A stretch of 64,000 nt of DNA from Desulfobacula sp964636495 (GTDB lineage Bacteria; Desulfobacterota; Desulfobacteria; Desulfobacterales; Desulfobacteraceae). The notes beneath the pieces were generated by a model. It had not been told where the DNA came from. It ran no database searches and saw nothing but the letters and a program-made list of their open reading frames with translations. Location: NCBI GenBank assembly GCA_964636495.1, contig CAZWSL010000002.1, positions 1-64,000 on the forward strand, written 5' to 3'. Below, piece after piece: positions 7,763 through 17,236 of this stretch (positions are counted from its first letter, which is position 1; each line of letters begins with the position of its first letter). The position numbers and the translations under genes were made by a program.

Positions 7763-8167
7763 ATGAAAACAGCCACTGTAACCTATCTGGGAGAACTGAG
7801 GACAGAAAATACGCACCTGCGTTCCGGGAAAAAAATTATCACTGATGCACCGGTGGACAACAAAGGTAAAGGAGAAGCATTTGCACCGACCGATCTTGTA
7901 GCCACTGCACTCGCAGACTGAATGATCACTATCATGGGCATCCGTGCTGATGCCATGAACCTTGACCTTACAGGAACCCGTCTTGAAGTTGATAAAGTGA
8001 TGAATGAAAAGCCCAGACGAATCAAAGAGATCATCATTGATATCTTTTTTCCTGAAATGGAGATATCAGATAAGCATAAGGCCAGTTTAGAGCGGATCGT
8101 TGAAATCTGCCCGGTAGCCCAGAGCCTGCATCCGGATGTGATACAAAACGTCCGGCTCCACTGGTAA
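7763..8167 (+). CDS. Selenocysteine-containing OsmC/Ohr-like peroxidase (in-frame TGA)
   Basis: From ATG 7763 to TAA 8165-8167 the frame encodes 134 residues with a single TGA at 7919-7921, codon 53. The context APTDLVATALAD-U-MITIMG aligns with the OsmC motif in which a peroxidatic Cys sits at this place (SPTDL...C-x-LTIMG). The resolving Cys116 is present in EICPVAQSLHP. OsmC proteins reduce organic hydroperoxides. Sec-containing OsmC homologues are known from selenoprotein surveys of bacteria. A hairpin with a GU-bearing loop follows at the right distance. ATG 7763 was chosen because GGATGG lies just upstream; ATG 7751 is the alternative. An automatic caller would report only the part after the TGA. 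Confidence 0.9.
7933..7957 (+). promoter_or_regulatory. Bacterial SECIS hairpin of the OsmC gene
   Basis: CATGG-G-CATC pairs perfectly with GATGCCATG except for one bulged G, closing a six-base CGTGCT loop. The GU in the loop lies about 22 bases after the TGA, closely matching the known bacterial SECIS architecture. Confidence 0.75.
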
Positions 8168-8186
8168 GATAGAATTGAGCAGGCAA

Positions 8187-8227
8187 GAGGTGACCATACC
8201 TGGAGTGGAACCGGGTATGGTCACCTC
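8187..8227. terminator. Perfect 14-bp inverted repeat after osmC
   Basis: GAGGTGACCATACC at 8187-8200 and GGTATGGTCACCTC at 8214-8227 form a perfect 14-bp stem with a 13-base loop, 20 bp after the OsmC stop. No T tract follows on either strand, so it may be a bidirectional mRNA 3'-end stabiliser between convergent genes rather than a classical terminator. Confidence 0.55.
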
Positions 8228-8327
8228 TCAAAAGTGTTCTGAATAATGAATCTTTGAAAAAATTGAAAAATGATCATCGTAAAATACTTTCAGGTAGAGC
8301 TGGTTCGGGTAAAAAAGCACAAATTCA

Positions 8328-8696
8328 TCAATAACTTTGCTGTTGTGAAAATAAACAAGTGATATTCTTTTGGATGGTTTTATAAAGAAAGTTGTGTTGA
8401 CCATAATTTTTGGTAACAATACTCATGGATTTTTCATAGGATAAAAGAGCCTCATCCCATGCACCAGATTGATAGTATAGTATACCAAGATTATTGAGGA
8501 GTTTGGCCACAAGGCATTCCTTTTGTAATTCCATGGCCAATGAAAGAGCCTGCTTGCAATTGTGAAACGCTGAATCAAAATCACCATTATTCCCGGCAAC
8601 CATCCCTGAACGACTTAAGGTGCCGATCAATTTAAGCATTAATTTTAATTCTTGTTTTGACAATCTGTAATGATTTGATTTTTTGTTAAAAGACAT
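8328..8696 (-). CDS. Small tetratricopeptide-repeat protein
   Basis: A 122-residue protein with two TPR-like helix pairs: GDFDSAFHNCKQALSLAMEL (about 40-59) and AKLLNNLGILYYQSGAWDEALLSYEKSM (about 64-93). TPRs mediate protein contacts; no catalytic domain is present. AGGAGG lies 7 bases before ATG 8696, strongly supporting this start over the TTG two codons upstream. It is probably a free-standing adaptor or the leftover of a larger TPR protein. No neighbour suggests a partner. Confidence 0.6.
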   Translation of the reverse strand: MSFNKKSNHYRLSKQELKLMLKLIGTLSRSGMVAGNNGDFDSAFHNCKQALSLAMELQKECLVAKLLNNLGILYYQSGAWDEALLSYEKSMSIVTKNYGQHNFLYKTIQKNITCLFSQQQSY

Positions 8697-8924
8697 TGAC
8701 AACCTCCTTTGACCATTTTTTAATCACCAGGACTTTAAGGGTACCATCAATTCGTAGCAAATCACAGAATAGCGATTCGCCAAGCAAAAGAATTCATTCT
8801 TCTATTACACCTAAAATACCACAAAAAAAGGTATATGTCGATTCCCTTATGACAAGAATTTCAATCATTTTTTTACCAAAGAGCAGGCTGAACAGGGGAA
8901 GTTAAAAGATTCTCAGAAGAGAGT

Positions 8925-9611
8925 ATGCGAGTTTTTATCAAAGAGTGCTGCCCGGGCGTAGAAACAATAGAAGCTTGGTTCAGGGAGAATTCCGGGAACA
9001 GAACTAATACAAAAACCGACATGTATGCACTCAATGCCTGGTGTATGAGAGTTATGTCTCTTACGTATAAAAAAAGGCTTTTTAAAAAATTTAATCCGGA
9101 CCGTTTTACATCTGACAATTTGACAGAAATTGCAAAGCTTAGCTTTTTTGAAACAGCACCACAGCTTGCCCAGGAGTATTTGGAAAAATATGGGATTCAT
9201 CTAATCATCGAACGGCATCTTCAAAAAACCTATTTAGACGGGGCCGCGTTATTATTGGACGATGGGTCTCCTGTGGTTGGCTTAACCCTGAGATATGGCA
9301 GAATAGATAACTTCTGGTTTTGCCTTCTGCATGAATTAGCCCATATTATTCTGCACCTTGGAAAAAATAATTACCATTTGTTTGTGGATGATATGGATGT
9401 TAGAATCCCGGATGATAAAAACAGCAAAAATATTGAGAAAGAAGCAGACCACCTTGCAATGGAATCTTTAATACCAAATGAAATTTGGACCTCTTCAACA
9501 GCAAAAACGAATCCCACAACAAAAAATGTTCTTGCATTATCAGAACATCTGAGAATTCATCCTGCCTGTATTGCTGGTAGAATACGGTATGAAAATAATA
9601 ATTTTAAATGA
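8925..9611 (+). CDS. ImmA/IrrE-family metallopeptidase domain, probably 5'-frameshifted
   Basis: The 228-residue frame contains the zinc-protease motif LLHELAHIILHLG (His-Glu-x-x-His) at about 136-148 and a third ligand candidate in EKEADHLAMESLIP, the hallmarks of ImmA/IrrE domains that cleave phage or stress repressors. In family members fused to a HigA-like N-terminus, a segment ending in a motif like KVCEFF..SVEAW precedes this domain. Here that segment is split: RVCEFLSK lies in another frame at about 8925-8950 while VETIEAWF is in this one. I infer a frameshift near 8930-8955 and loss of the N-terminal HTH, so the gene is likely damaged. Confidence 0.6.
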   Translation: MRVFIKECCPGVETIEAWFRENSGNRTNTKTDMYALNAWCMRVMSLTYKKRLFKKFNPDRFTSDNLTEIAKLSFFETAPQLAQEYLEKYGIHLIIERHLQKTYLDGAALLLDDGSPVVGLTLRYGRIDNFWFCLLHELAHIILHLGKNNYHLFVDDMDVRIPDDKNSKNIEKEADHLAMESLIPNEIWTSSTAKTNPTTKNVLALSEHLRIHPACIAGRIRYENNNFK

Positions 9612-9660
9612 ATCCAACCAAGAGAGATATTATTGGACTTTACAACATTGAATCTTAAAA

Positions 9661-10506
9661 TCATATAGAGATAAGAATCAGGGCAAAAAATGCACCAGCA
9701 ACTCCAATCCATTGTTTTTTACCAAGTCTCTCTTTAAGAAAAAACCAAGCTAAAAATACAGTTGCAGCTGGATAAAGGGAACCCAATACTGCTGATATAT
9801 CGAGCCTTCCCAGGTGGGCGGCCAATGAAAAAAATAAATTGCCCCCAGCATCGAGAATCCCTGTGATACCAATAAATTTCCATTGCCCGGAGATCGGTTT
9901 GATAGATTTTTTCATTATAAAAAGGATAAAAAACAAAAATGAAACCGAGAATAATCTCGCACTGACCAGAGGCCAGTAAATCGCAAGATCATTTGCTCGA
10001 TCTATCAGAATAAAAAAGAATCCAAACCCAAGACCTGCAACAATGGAAAGAAGGAGTTCATTCAAGGTCATTCTAAATCCGGTATCCCCAGCTGACAAGA
10101 GCCATATGGCAACCATAAAACATATAAAACCAGCAAACTGAATCATAGAAGGAAGCCCACTATAAAATGCAGAATATCCAATGGGTATTAAGGCAGTAAG
10201 CACAGCTGATAAAGGGGCAACTATCCCCATGCGGCCTTGAGATAACCCTTTATAAAGGGCAATTAAGCCAATATTGCCGAAAATACCGGCAAGCCCACCA
10301 TACAAAAGATGTGGTACTGGAGGAATGGATTCAGCAAAAATTACCCCCAGAATCGCCAGCAACAAACCACCTAAAAACTGTGAGACGAAAATCACACCCA
10401 GAAGATTCCCTTTACGGGATGCCAGCCCCCCAGTGAAATCTCCCGCACCCCAAGCTACAGCACTCCCAAGGCCAAAAGTAATGGATAATGTTTCTGTATT
10501 AATCAT
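9661..10506 (-). CDS. EamA/DMT-superfamily transporter
   Basis: This 281-residue protein has about ten hydrophobic helices arranged as two EamA repeats, for example GLGSAVAWGAGDFTGGLASRKGN at the start and SAVLGSLYPAATVFLAWFFLKE near the end, the signature of drug/metabolite exporters. It lies divergent from an ArgP-like LysR regulator 337 bp away. In many bacteria ArgP-type regulators control an adjacent amino-acid exporter, so export of an amino acid or related metabolite under that regulator is a reasonable inference. Substrate is unknown. Confidence 0.8.
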   Translation of the reverse strand: MINTETLSITFGLGSAVAWGAGDFTGGLASRKGNLLGVIFVSQFLGGLLLAILGVIFAESIPPVPHLLYGGLAGIFGNIGLIALYKGLSQGRMGIVAPLSAVLTALIPIGYSAFYSGLPSMIQFAGFICFMVAIWLLSAGDTGFRMTLNELLLSIVAGLGFGFFFILIDRANDLAIYWPLVSARLFSVSFLFFILFIMKKSIKPISGQWKFIGITGILDAGGNLFFSLAAHLGRLDISAVLGSLYPAATVFLAWFFLKERLGKKQWIGVAGAFFALILISI

Positions 10507-10843
10507 TTTATGTATTCATTCTCTCTCTTTATTTTAAAATCCAGCGTTGCCATTTAATGACCGGAATCGACGTACTAATGTTGTAGCCTTAAAAGGTAGA
10601 TGTCATTATATGAGTTCCCCCCAGTTACAACTTGATGCTTTTTGAGAAACGTTGTTCTTCGCCACCAACCAGTAAAGAACTTGTTGTATCATATTTATTA
10701 ATAAATTCATAATAATCCCCTTTGTTTGTATTTAAGTTGCTGTCCATGCGGAAGATGAACTCTGTGGGGAAGAATAATGCATGACATATCAATAGTAAAA
10801 TTAATTGTTTTAATTATGAATTAGCCATGCTAATCTAAATTGC
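10507..10843. promoter_or_regulatory. Divergent regulatory region between EamA and LysR genes
   Basis: The 337-bp interval between divergent starts must contain both promoters and, by analogy with LysR systems, a T-N11-A type operator. It is AT-rich, and I could not single out one operator with confidence. Confidence 0.35.
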
Positions 10844-11782
10844 ATGCTTGACAACAGACTCATAGAGGCCTTAGCATTGGTTGTTCAAGAAGGTGGTTTT
10901 GATAAAGCGGCCAGGGCAATTCACATCACCCAATCTGCAGTTTCCCAGCGAGTCAAATCATTGGAAGAGATCACTGGACAAGTGCTAATAGCACGTACCA
11001 CACCGCCTCAGGCAACATTAGCCGGTCGAAAGTTTTTGAAACACTATCTCCAGGTCAAACGGCTTGAGGACGATTTGATGGAAGAGATAAATGAGACAGG
11101 CATAAAACAATTTACAACCATAACTTTAGGTATTAACGCAGACAGCCTTGCTTTTTGGTTTCTAGAAGCAATCCATCCTTTCTTACTTGAGGAAAATGCA
11201 CTTCTTGACGTCCGGATAGACGATCAGGAACAGACCCATCGAATGCTTAAAAACGGAGAAGTCATGGGGTGTATCAGCACTCAGGAACAGCCCATGCAAG
11301 GATGCCATATAGAATATCTCGGATGCATGAATTATCGCCTAATGGCGACTCCTGAATTTGCGGCCAGATGGTTTCCTAAAGGTATAACTTTAGAGAGTGT
11401 TAGCCGAGCACCTGCTCTAATCTTTGATCGAAATGATGAACTACTTCATAAACTTCTCAACCAAACATTTGAGGAGGTGCCAATCTCCATTCCTGCACAC
11501 TATTTACCATCTGTTGAAAAATATGCTGAGTTCATCGCTTTGGGACATGCCTATGGTACACTCCCAGATCAGCAAAGCGCACCTTTACTAGAAACAAATC
11601 AATTGGTTGATCTTTCTCCTTTATGCCATGTGTCGGCGAAACTCTATTGGCATTGCTGGAGTATAGAATCAGAAGTATTAAAAAAATTAACCAGAAATCT
11701 AATTCGCAAAGCCAGAACTCTACGTGATTCCGGATATTTTTCGAAAAAGTCTCAACCACAATATGCGGGTGCTCTTTTTTAA
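10844..11782 (+). CDS. LysR-family regulator, ArgP/LysG-like
   Basis: The 312-residue protein starts with an ArgP-type winged helix (MLDNRLIEALALVVQEGGFD, then AARAIHITQSAVSQRVKSLEE), followed by an effector-binding domain with PAFPDR-like elements diverged as RAPALIFDRNDELLH, which in ArgP is PVVTFDRND. ArgP senses lysine and arginine and drives an exporter gene. The divergent EamA exporter is the obvious target. The length (about 300) is normal. The effector cannot be read from sequence. Confidence 0.85.
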   Translation: MLDNRLIEALALVVQEGGFDKAARAIHITQSAVSQRVKSLEEITGQVLIARTTPPQATLAGRKFLKHYLQVKRLEDDLMEEINETGIKQFTTITLGINADSLAFWFLEAIHPFLLEENALLDVRIDDQEQTHRMLKNGEVMGCISTQEQPMQGCHIEYLGCMNYRLMATPEFAARWFPKGITLESVSRAPALIFDRNDELLHKLLNQTFEEVPISIPAHYLPSVEKYAEFIALGHAYGTLPDQQSAPLLETNQLVDLSPLCHVSAKLYWHCWSIESEVLKKLTRNLIRKARTLRDSGYFSKKSQPQYAGALF

Positions 11783-12062
11783 TAAAAATGAGCGACACAA
11801 ATACAAAAGTTCACCCATTAACTATGACCCTGCTAAAAACTGAAGGAAGAAGTAAACTGGCGTTATAACAACTTTTCCAATTTTTTGTAATCCAAGCCAT
11901 TCATCATTTAGCACCTGATTAAATTACGTCTATAGAATAATCCAATTAAGCTTTGAAAAGTATTGAGATTCATGTATATAGATACAATTTTTAGCATATG
12001 ACAATAAAGGCATTTCAACAGAGATAATATCCAGAAATGAAAATCAGGTAAGAAAATAGAAA

Positions 12063-13348
12063 TTGAATATTGCTGATCTGGACATAAATGAGAAAAAAGT
12101 ATTTGGACTCCACCTTTTATATTCAATCATTGAAGGAGTTTTAGCCGGCATCGTAATCCTCAACGAGTTTGTGTTTATCAAAAGCCTCAAGGGGACAGAA
12201 ATGCAACTGGCGATTCTTTTTCAGACCAGTGTGATCGTGTTCGTTTTTTCTGTTGTTATCCATGAATTATTGAAGCGATTCAAAAAGAGAAATATCCTCA
12301 AGGTAACCGCCTTGATCACCCGGTTACCCTTGCTTCTGGTCTTTTTTTTCCAAGGGAAATGCTCCCGGCAGAAACAATGGCGTTCTATCATTATCTTTTC
12401 TTGCTGATTTTCCTGTTTTATTATCTAGCCATGCCCATTGTTTATCCGATCATCAACAACATCCTTAAAAACAATTACAGCCATTCCCACTTTGGGACGC
12501 TTTACAGCTATGCCACCATGACAAATAAAATTGTGATGATGATCACTACTTTTGTCTTTGGATGGATGCTTGATGGGAACCCCTTTTCATTTGTGTACGT
12601 TTATCCTGCCATTGGGGTCCTGGGGATCATTTCCCTGTTTTTGTTTTCAGGCGCGGTAAAGGTGGAGTACCTTGAAACCGGTGTTGAGATCCTTCCCATG
12701 ATGGACTCGCTTCGCAAGTCATTCAGGGATATGAAGACAATTATTAAGTTTAACAAGCCCTATCGGGATTTTGAAATAGGATTTATGCTTTACGGATTCT
12801 CTTTTATGCTGACAGTTGCGATTATTTCGCTTTTCCTTGTTGAGGAACTGAAGTTGAACTACACAAGCATTGCGTTTTACAAAAACTCGTATAACATCAT
12901 AGCGATCCTATTGCTACCGTATTTTGGTAATCTTATTGGCCGGATTGAACCCCGAAAGTTTGCAGCATTCACATTTTTAACTTTACTCATGCATCTATTT
13001 TTCATGGGGCTAACAGAGTATTTCCCCTATTATTTTGACATTGGGGCATATCGCTTTTATTACCTGGTAGTTATCTCTTTTGCCTGGAACGGCTTGTTTG
13101 CAGCAACTATGTCACTTTTGTGGAATATCGGTTCGGCATATTTCTGCAAGGATGATGCTGCTGCCGCATACCAGTCGGTACATCTCAGTTTGGTGGGTGT
13201 CCGGGCAATAGTTGCACCCTTGTTCGGCATCTGGCTGTACCAATACTTAGGCTTCAGCGGTGTTTTTGGCCTTGGCATATTTTTACTGATTTTATCTATA
13301 TCGGTGATGTTCTGGTCGCTGGCACGGAACAAACAGGAAGACAGATAA
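12063..13348 (+). pseudogene. MFS-like membrane transporter split by a frameshift at a T8 run
   Basis: Two overlapping frames, 12063-12407 and 12359-13348, encode the first and remaining helices of one transporter-like protein. Reading one extra T at the T8 run 12342-12349 fuses LLLVFF to PREMLPAETMAFYHYLF and gives about 428 residues with roughly 11-12 helices, the normal MFS size. The first frame opens with TTG 12063 directly after an in-frame stop; AGGTAAG lies upstream. Function of the family is unclear; the charged loop RFKKRN and the helix pattern fit an MFS permease. It may be a true frameshift mutation, a sequencing error in a homopolymer, or transcriptional slippage. Confidence 0.65.
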
Positions 13349-13894
13349 CCCGGACACCCAGTTAAGGGTTCACTCAATAAATCAGATATTACATAATTGT
13401 GGTCAGAGTAAAAATCAAATAACCAGGTTGTAAATAGGAGATAAGAAAGCTAATTTTAACAATAAATCGAAGTGAGGACTACCTGCAAACCAATGCCCGT
13501 TTTGTAGAAGGACGAATCTCCCGAACTTTTTCTGTGATCCTTCCCTCCGAATCTGAGTTTAAAATCCCAGGCTATTATTAACAATCCTAATATTTTTAAA
13601 TAAAATCCTGGATAGGTTTCTTATTTTTACTGTTTAAAGTTTCAGTGATTAATATAAAACCTGTCTCTTTTGGATTTGGCAATAGATTTTTTTAAGCAGG
13701 ATATTCTTAAAATGGATCCAATTGCAATGCCTGCTGACGGAAAGGCCTCCTCCGATTTTAACCATCTTATCCAGGTTATTACAGGCAAAATGAGAAAGAC
13801 CGGCTGACGTCGGAATGAGTATCCATGATCCTGATCAGTTCATCTGAAACTATTCTGTCTTGAAAACCAGAAAGTTTTGATATAAAAGTATGTT
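13349..13894. other. Gene-poor region before the hybrid kinase, with a tiny kinase remnant
   Basis: No intact gene occurs in these 546 bp. A 31-codon frame at 13712-13807 reads KASSDFNHLIQVITGK, which resembles the DFNNLLxVI dimerisation motif of one class of histidine kinases and may be a relic of a second kinase. This rests on about ten residues and is weak. No consensus promoter was identified for the gene at 13895. Confidence 0.3.
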
Positions 13895-16800
13895 ATGAAG
13901 GGTTTGATATTACATTACCGCTATGTTTTTCTGCTGGCTGCATTCATCACCATACTGACTGCCGGTTTTGTAAAATTCAGAAGTGAACAAACCCCTTCAA
14001 GTGCTCCGTCACAAAAAATCAATCTTTCCAGTGATGAAACTGAGTGGATCAGGAATAATCCTGTTGTCACAGTTGGTGTTGACCTTGACTTTGCTCCGAT
14101 TGAATATCTTGATAAAAACAACCAGTATATTGGCGTTACAGCTGATTTTCTCTCTCTTCTGGAACTTAAAACCGGTCTCCGGTTTGAAATTGATAAAAAA
14201 CATTCATGGGAAGAGAGTATTTCGAGAATCAAGGCCGGGGAAATCCACATGCTGGGCGCTGCTGTTCCTTCTGAGCAGAGAAAGGTGTATATGGATTTTA
14301 CGGTACCCTATGCATGGCTTTCCGGTGTTATTATTGTCCGGAAAGATGTCACAGAACCGATGTCTCTTGAAAAACTTCAGGGGATGAAGGTTGCGGTGGT
14401 GTATAATTATATATGGAAAGATATTCTTGAGATCTCCCATCCAGAAGTGGATATAGATCCGGCTTCCAATATTGAAGCTGCTTTAAAAAAGGTCTCTTTC
14501 GGCATGACAGATGCCATGGTGGGATTTATGGCAACAGCCTCTCACCACATCGAACGACTGGGAATATCCAATTTAAAAATATCAGGTGAAACTGTTTCAG
14601 TTCTGGATATTTCCTTTGCAGTCAACAAAGATTATCCGCTGCTGAAAAATATTTTAAACCAGGCCCTTGAACAAACCACCAGAGAACAGAAAAAATCAAT
14701 CCTTCGTAAATGGATCAGTCTGGAGCTTAATGCAACAAAAAATTTAAAATGGCTCACCCGGATTTTATTTCCAGGTATTGCAGTGGTTCTTTTTGGACTT
14801 ATAGGGATAATTATCTGGAATCGATCTCTACAGAGGCAGGTCATTGGACGTACTGAAAAGTTGAATCAGGAGCTGGTTCAACGAACAAAAGTGGAACAGG
14901 CGCTCAGGGAGAGTGAAGAGAAATACAGAAGTATTTTCGGGAATATTCAGGATGTATATTATGAAATCATGCCCCATGGCGTGGTATTGGAGATCAGCCC
15001 TTCTGTTGAAAAAGTTTTTGAGGTTGAACGTGAGTCATTAATGCATCAATCCCTATCCACTGTTTTTGTAAATATGGATGATTTTCAGAAGATGCTTGAA
15101 AAAGTAATCCGGGAAGAGCGGTTAGCTGATTATGAGATTTTGCTGATGCGGCCGGATGGGGTAATGCTGAACTGCTCCATGAATGCCATGCTGGTTAAAC
15201 ATGCTGATGGAAAACCTGTTAAAATTATCGGATCCATCCGGAATATAAGTGATCGTGTCAGGGCCCAGAAGGCTTTGAAAAGAGCCTATCATGAATTGGA
15301 AAAGCGCGTTAATGAACGTACAGCAGAGCTTCGAAGGATCAATAAAGAACTCAATAAGGCAAAGGAAGCTGCTGATGCGGCCACACAGGCTAAAAGTAAT
15401 TTTCTTGCCAATATGAGCCATGAAATCCGTACGCCTTTAAGCGGTGTGATCTCGGCCTCAGAGCTTGTTATGCATGAATCACCCCCCGGTAAGATAGCCC
15501 GCTATATAAATATCATCCGAAGCTCCGGGCATGCTCTTCTGGGTGTAATTGATGATATCCTTGATTTTTCAAAAATTGAAGCTGGTATGCTTGATATCGA
15601 GAGCCATCCATTCTCTCTGGAGCAGGTATTAACCCGGACAACCAATATGTTCAAACACAAGATTGGTGAAAAAGATATCTCCTTTTCTCTGAATATAAAA
15701 GCATATACCCCGACTCATCTGGTTGGAGATTCGTTCAGACTTCAACAGATACTGACTAATCTGCTCAGCAATGCAGTTAAGTTCACTGATAAAGGTGGTA
15801 AGATTATCCTTGGCGTATCTGGGAGTGAGGATACACCAAAAGCCGGTACAGTTCTGATGAATTTCTGGGTTGCTGACACAGGGATAGGTATCAGTTCAGA
15901 ACATCAGGATCTTCTGTTTACTCCATTTTCACAAATTGATGCGTCCACTACCAGAAAATACGGTGGCAGCGGTCTTGGGTTGAGCATATGCGGCCAGCTG
16001 GTGGATATGATGAATGGAACCATTTCTGTTAAAAGCGAATCAAAGAAGGGGAGCCGGTTTTTATTTACCATCCCCCTTAAAGTGTGGGAAAATCCAGATA
16101 TGGGACCAGAACACTCCACCATTCCGCCTGACCGCTTCCACAGCATTGAAACCTTTCGTTCGTTCCTTGAAGGAAAAAAAATACTTGTAGCTGAAGATAC
16201 GCCTACAAATCAGGAAATCATTCAAGCTGTTCTCGAACTTGCAGGAATTGAAATCACACTGGTGGATACGGGCAGGAAGGCAGTAGAAGCGGTGAAGCAA
16301 AAAGAGTTTGATGCTGTTCTTATGGATATGCAGATGCCGGAAATGGATGGCTTTGAGGCAGCACGTATCATAAGAAAACAGCAGGGTCGGCAATATCTGC
16401 CTATTATAGCCATGACTGCCCATACCCTGAAAGAGGATAAAAGCAAGTGCATTGCTGCAGGTATGAACGAATATATTTCAAAACCGATTAACCAGGAAAA
16501 ATTATTTAAAACCCTTATCAAAACCATTTATCAACATGAGGGTAAATTTTCTGAGCCAGAAGAGAGTATCCCGCAAAAAATAAAACAGAAACACTCCATG
16601 GCTACAGCATCTGGATTGTTTAACTGCCTGCCCGCACAGATTCCCGGGATAGAGCTTAAGAAAGCAGTTGATGCACTGGGTGTTCGCAATGATATCTTTA
16701 TACGGATTTTATATACTTTTTTAAAAAACCATGAAGATCTGTTTTTAAAAGTTGAAACTGCATGGCGTGAAAAGAACCGGAAAGAGGTTATCATGCTTGT

Positions 16801-17236
16801 TCACACTCTTAAGGGGAGTGCCTCAGGTATCGGGGCGTTTGAACTGTCTGATCTGGCCTTTGATATTGAAAAAACCTGCAGAGCGGCACACCATATGCCA
16901 ACAGTGGAAGAAGCAGGATTGTCAATTTTTAAAAACAGATTGAACACTGTACTGGCATCTATAAAAGAACTTGTTTCTGAATACTTGCCATTGGACAGTG
17001 AAAAGACAGAAATCAGTACAGACATTGCTGAGGCTGCAGATACCCTTGAAAAGCTGGAGCATGCTCTGAAATTTCCCGAACTTGGCAGGCTGGAAGCACT
17101 TATGGAAAGATTGGAATCGGTTATTGATCATCCGGTTATGGAAGAGTTGAAAAAGCATATCAATTCTTATGATCATGATTTTGCAAAACAAGCCGTCAGC
17201 AGATTGAAAACGATATGTGAAGAGGAACGCCAATGA
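13895..17236 (+). CDS. BvgS/EvgS-like hybrid sensor histidine kinase (SBP-PAS-HisKA-HATPase-REC-Hpt)
   Basis: This 1113-residue protein carries membrane helices at about 9-27 and 287-309 flanking a periplasmic SBP_bac_3 domain (about 45-280, with VGVDLDFAPIEYLD), then a PAS domain (about 340-455), a coiled coil, the H-box NMSHEIRTPLSG with His509, an HATPase domain with GSGLGLSICGQLV, a receiver with phospho-acceptor Asp near 810 (LMDMQMPEMDG) and an Hpt domain with His near 969 (LVHTLKGSA). It should sense a small periplasmic ligand and relay phosphate His-Asp-His to a partner. The stop overlaps the start of the next gene (ATGA), so that response regulator is the expected recipient. No Shine-Dalgarno is obvious. 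Confidence 0.92.
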   Translation: MKGLILHYRYVFLLAAFITILTAGFVKFRSEQTPSSAPSQKINLSSDETEWIRNNPVVTVGVDLDFAPIEYLDKNNQYIGVTADFLSLLELKTGLRFEIDKKHSWEESISRIKAGEIHMLGAAVPSEQRKVYMDFTVPYAWLSGVIIVRKDVTEPMSLEKLQGMKVAVVYNYIWKDILEISHPEVDIDPASNIEAALKKVSFGMTDAMVGFMATASHHIERLGISNLKISGETVSVLDISFAVNKDYPLLKNILNQALEQTTREQKKSILRKWISLELNATKNLKWLTRILFPGIAVVLFGLIGIIIWNRSLQRQVIGRTEKLNQELVQRTKVEQALRESEEKYRSIFGNIQDVYYEIMPHGVVLEISPSVEKVFEVERESLMHQSLSTVFVNMDDFQKMLEKVIREERLADYEILLMRPDGVMLNCSMNAMLVKHADGKPVKIIGSIRNISDRVRAQKALKRAYHELEKRVNERTAELRRINKELNKAKEAADAATQAKSNFLANMSHEIRTPLSGVISASELVMHESPPGKIARYINIIRSSGHALLGVIDDILDFSKIEAGMLDIESHPFSLEQVLTRTTNMFKHKIGEKDISFSLNIKAYTPTHLVGDSFRLQQILTNLLSNAVKFTDKGGKIILGVSGSEDTPKAGTVLMNFWVADTGIGISSEHQDLLFTPFSQIDASTTRKYGGSGLGLSICGQLVDMMNGTISVKSESKKGSRFLFTIPLKVWENPDMGPEHSTIPPDRFHSIETFRSFLEGKKILVAEDTPTNQEIIQAVLELAGIEITLVDTGRKAVEAVKQKEFDAVLMDMQMPEMDGFEAARIIRKQQGRQYLPIIAMTAHTLKEDKSKCIAAGMNEYISKPINQEKLFKTLIKTIYQHEGKFSEPEESIPQKIKQKHSMATASGLFNCLPAQIPGIELKKAVDALGVRNDIFIRILYTFLKNHEDLFLKVETAWREKNRKEVIMLVHTLKGSASGIGAFELSDLAFDIEKTCRAAHHMPTVEEAGLSIFKNRLNTVLASIKELVSEYLPLDSEKTEISTDIAEAADTLEKLEHALKFPELGRLEALMERLESVIDHPVMEELKKHINSYDHDFAKQAVSRLKTICEEERQ

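Noticed and set aside
7922..8167. Independent 81-residue protein starting MITIMGIRADAM
   Set aside because: It is the part of the OsmC selenoprotein after its TGA codon; the N-terminal half with APTDL lies directly upstream in frame.
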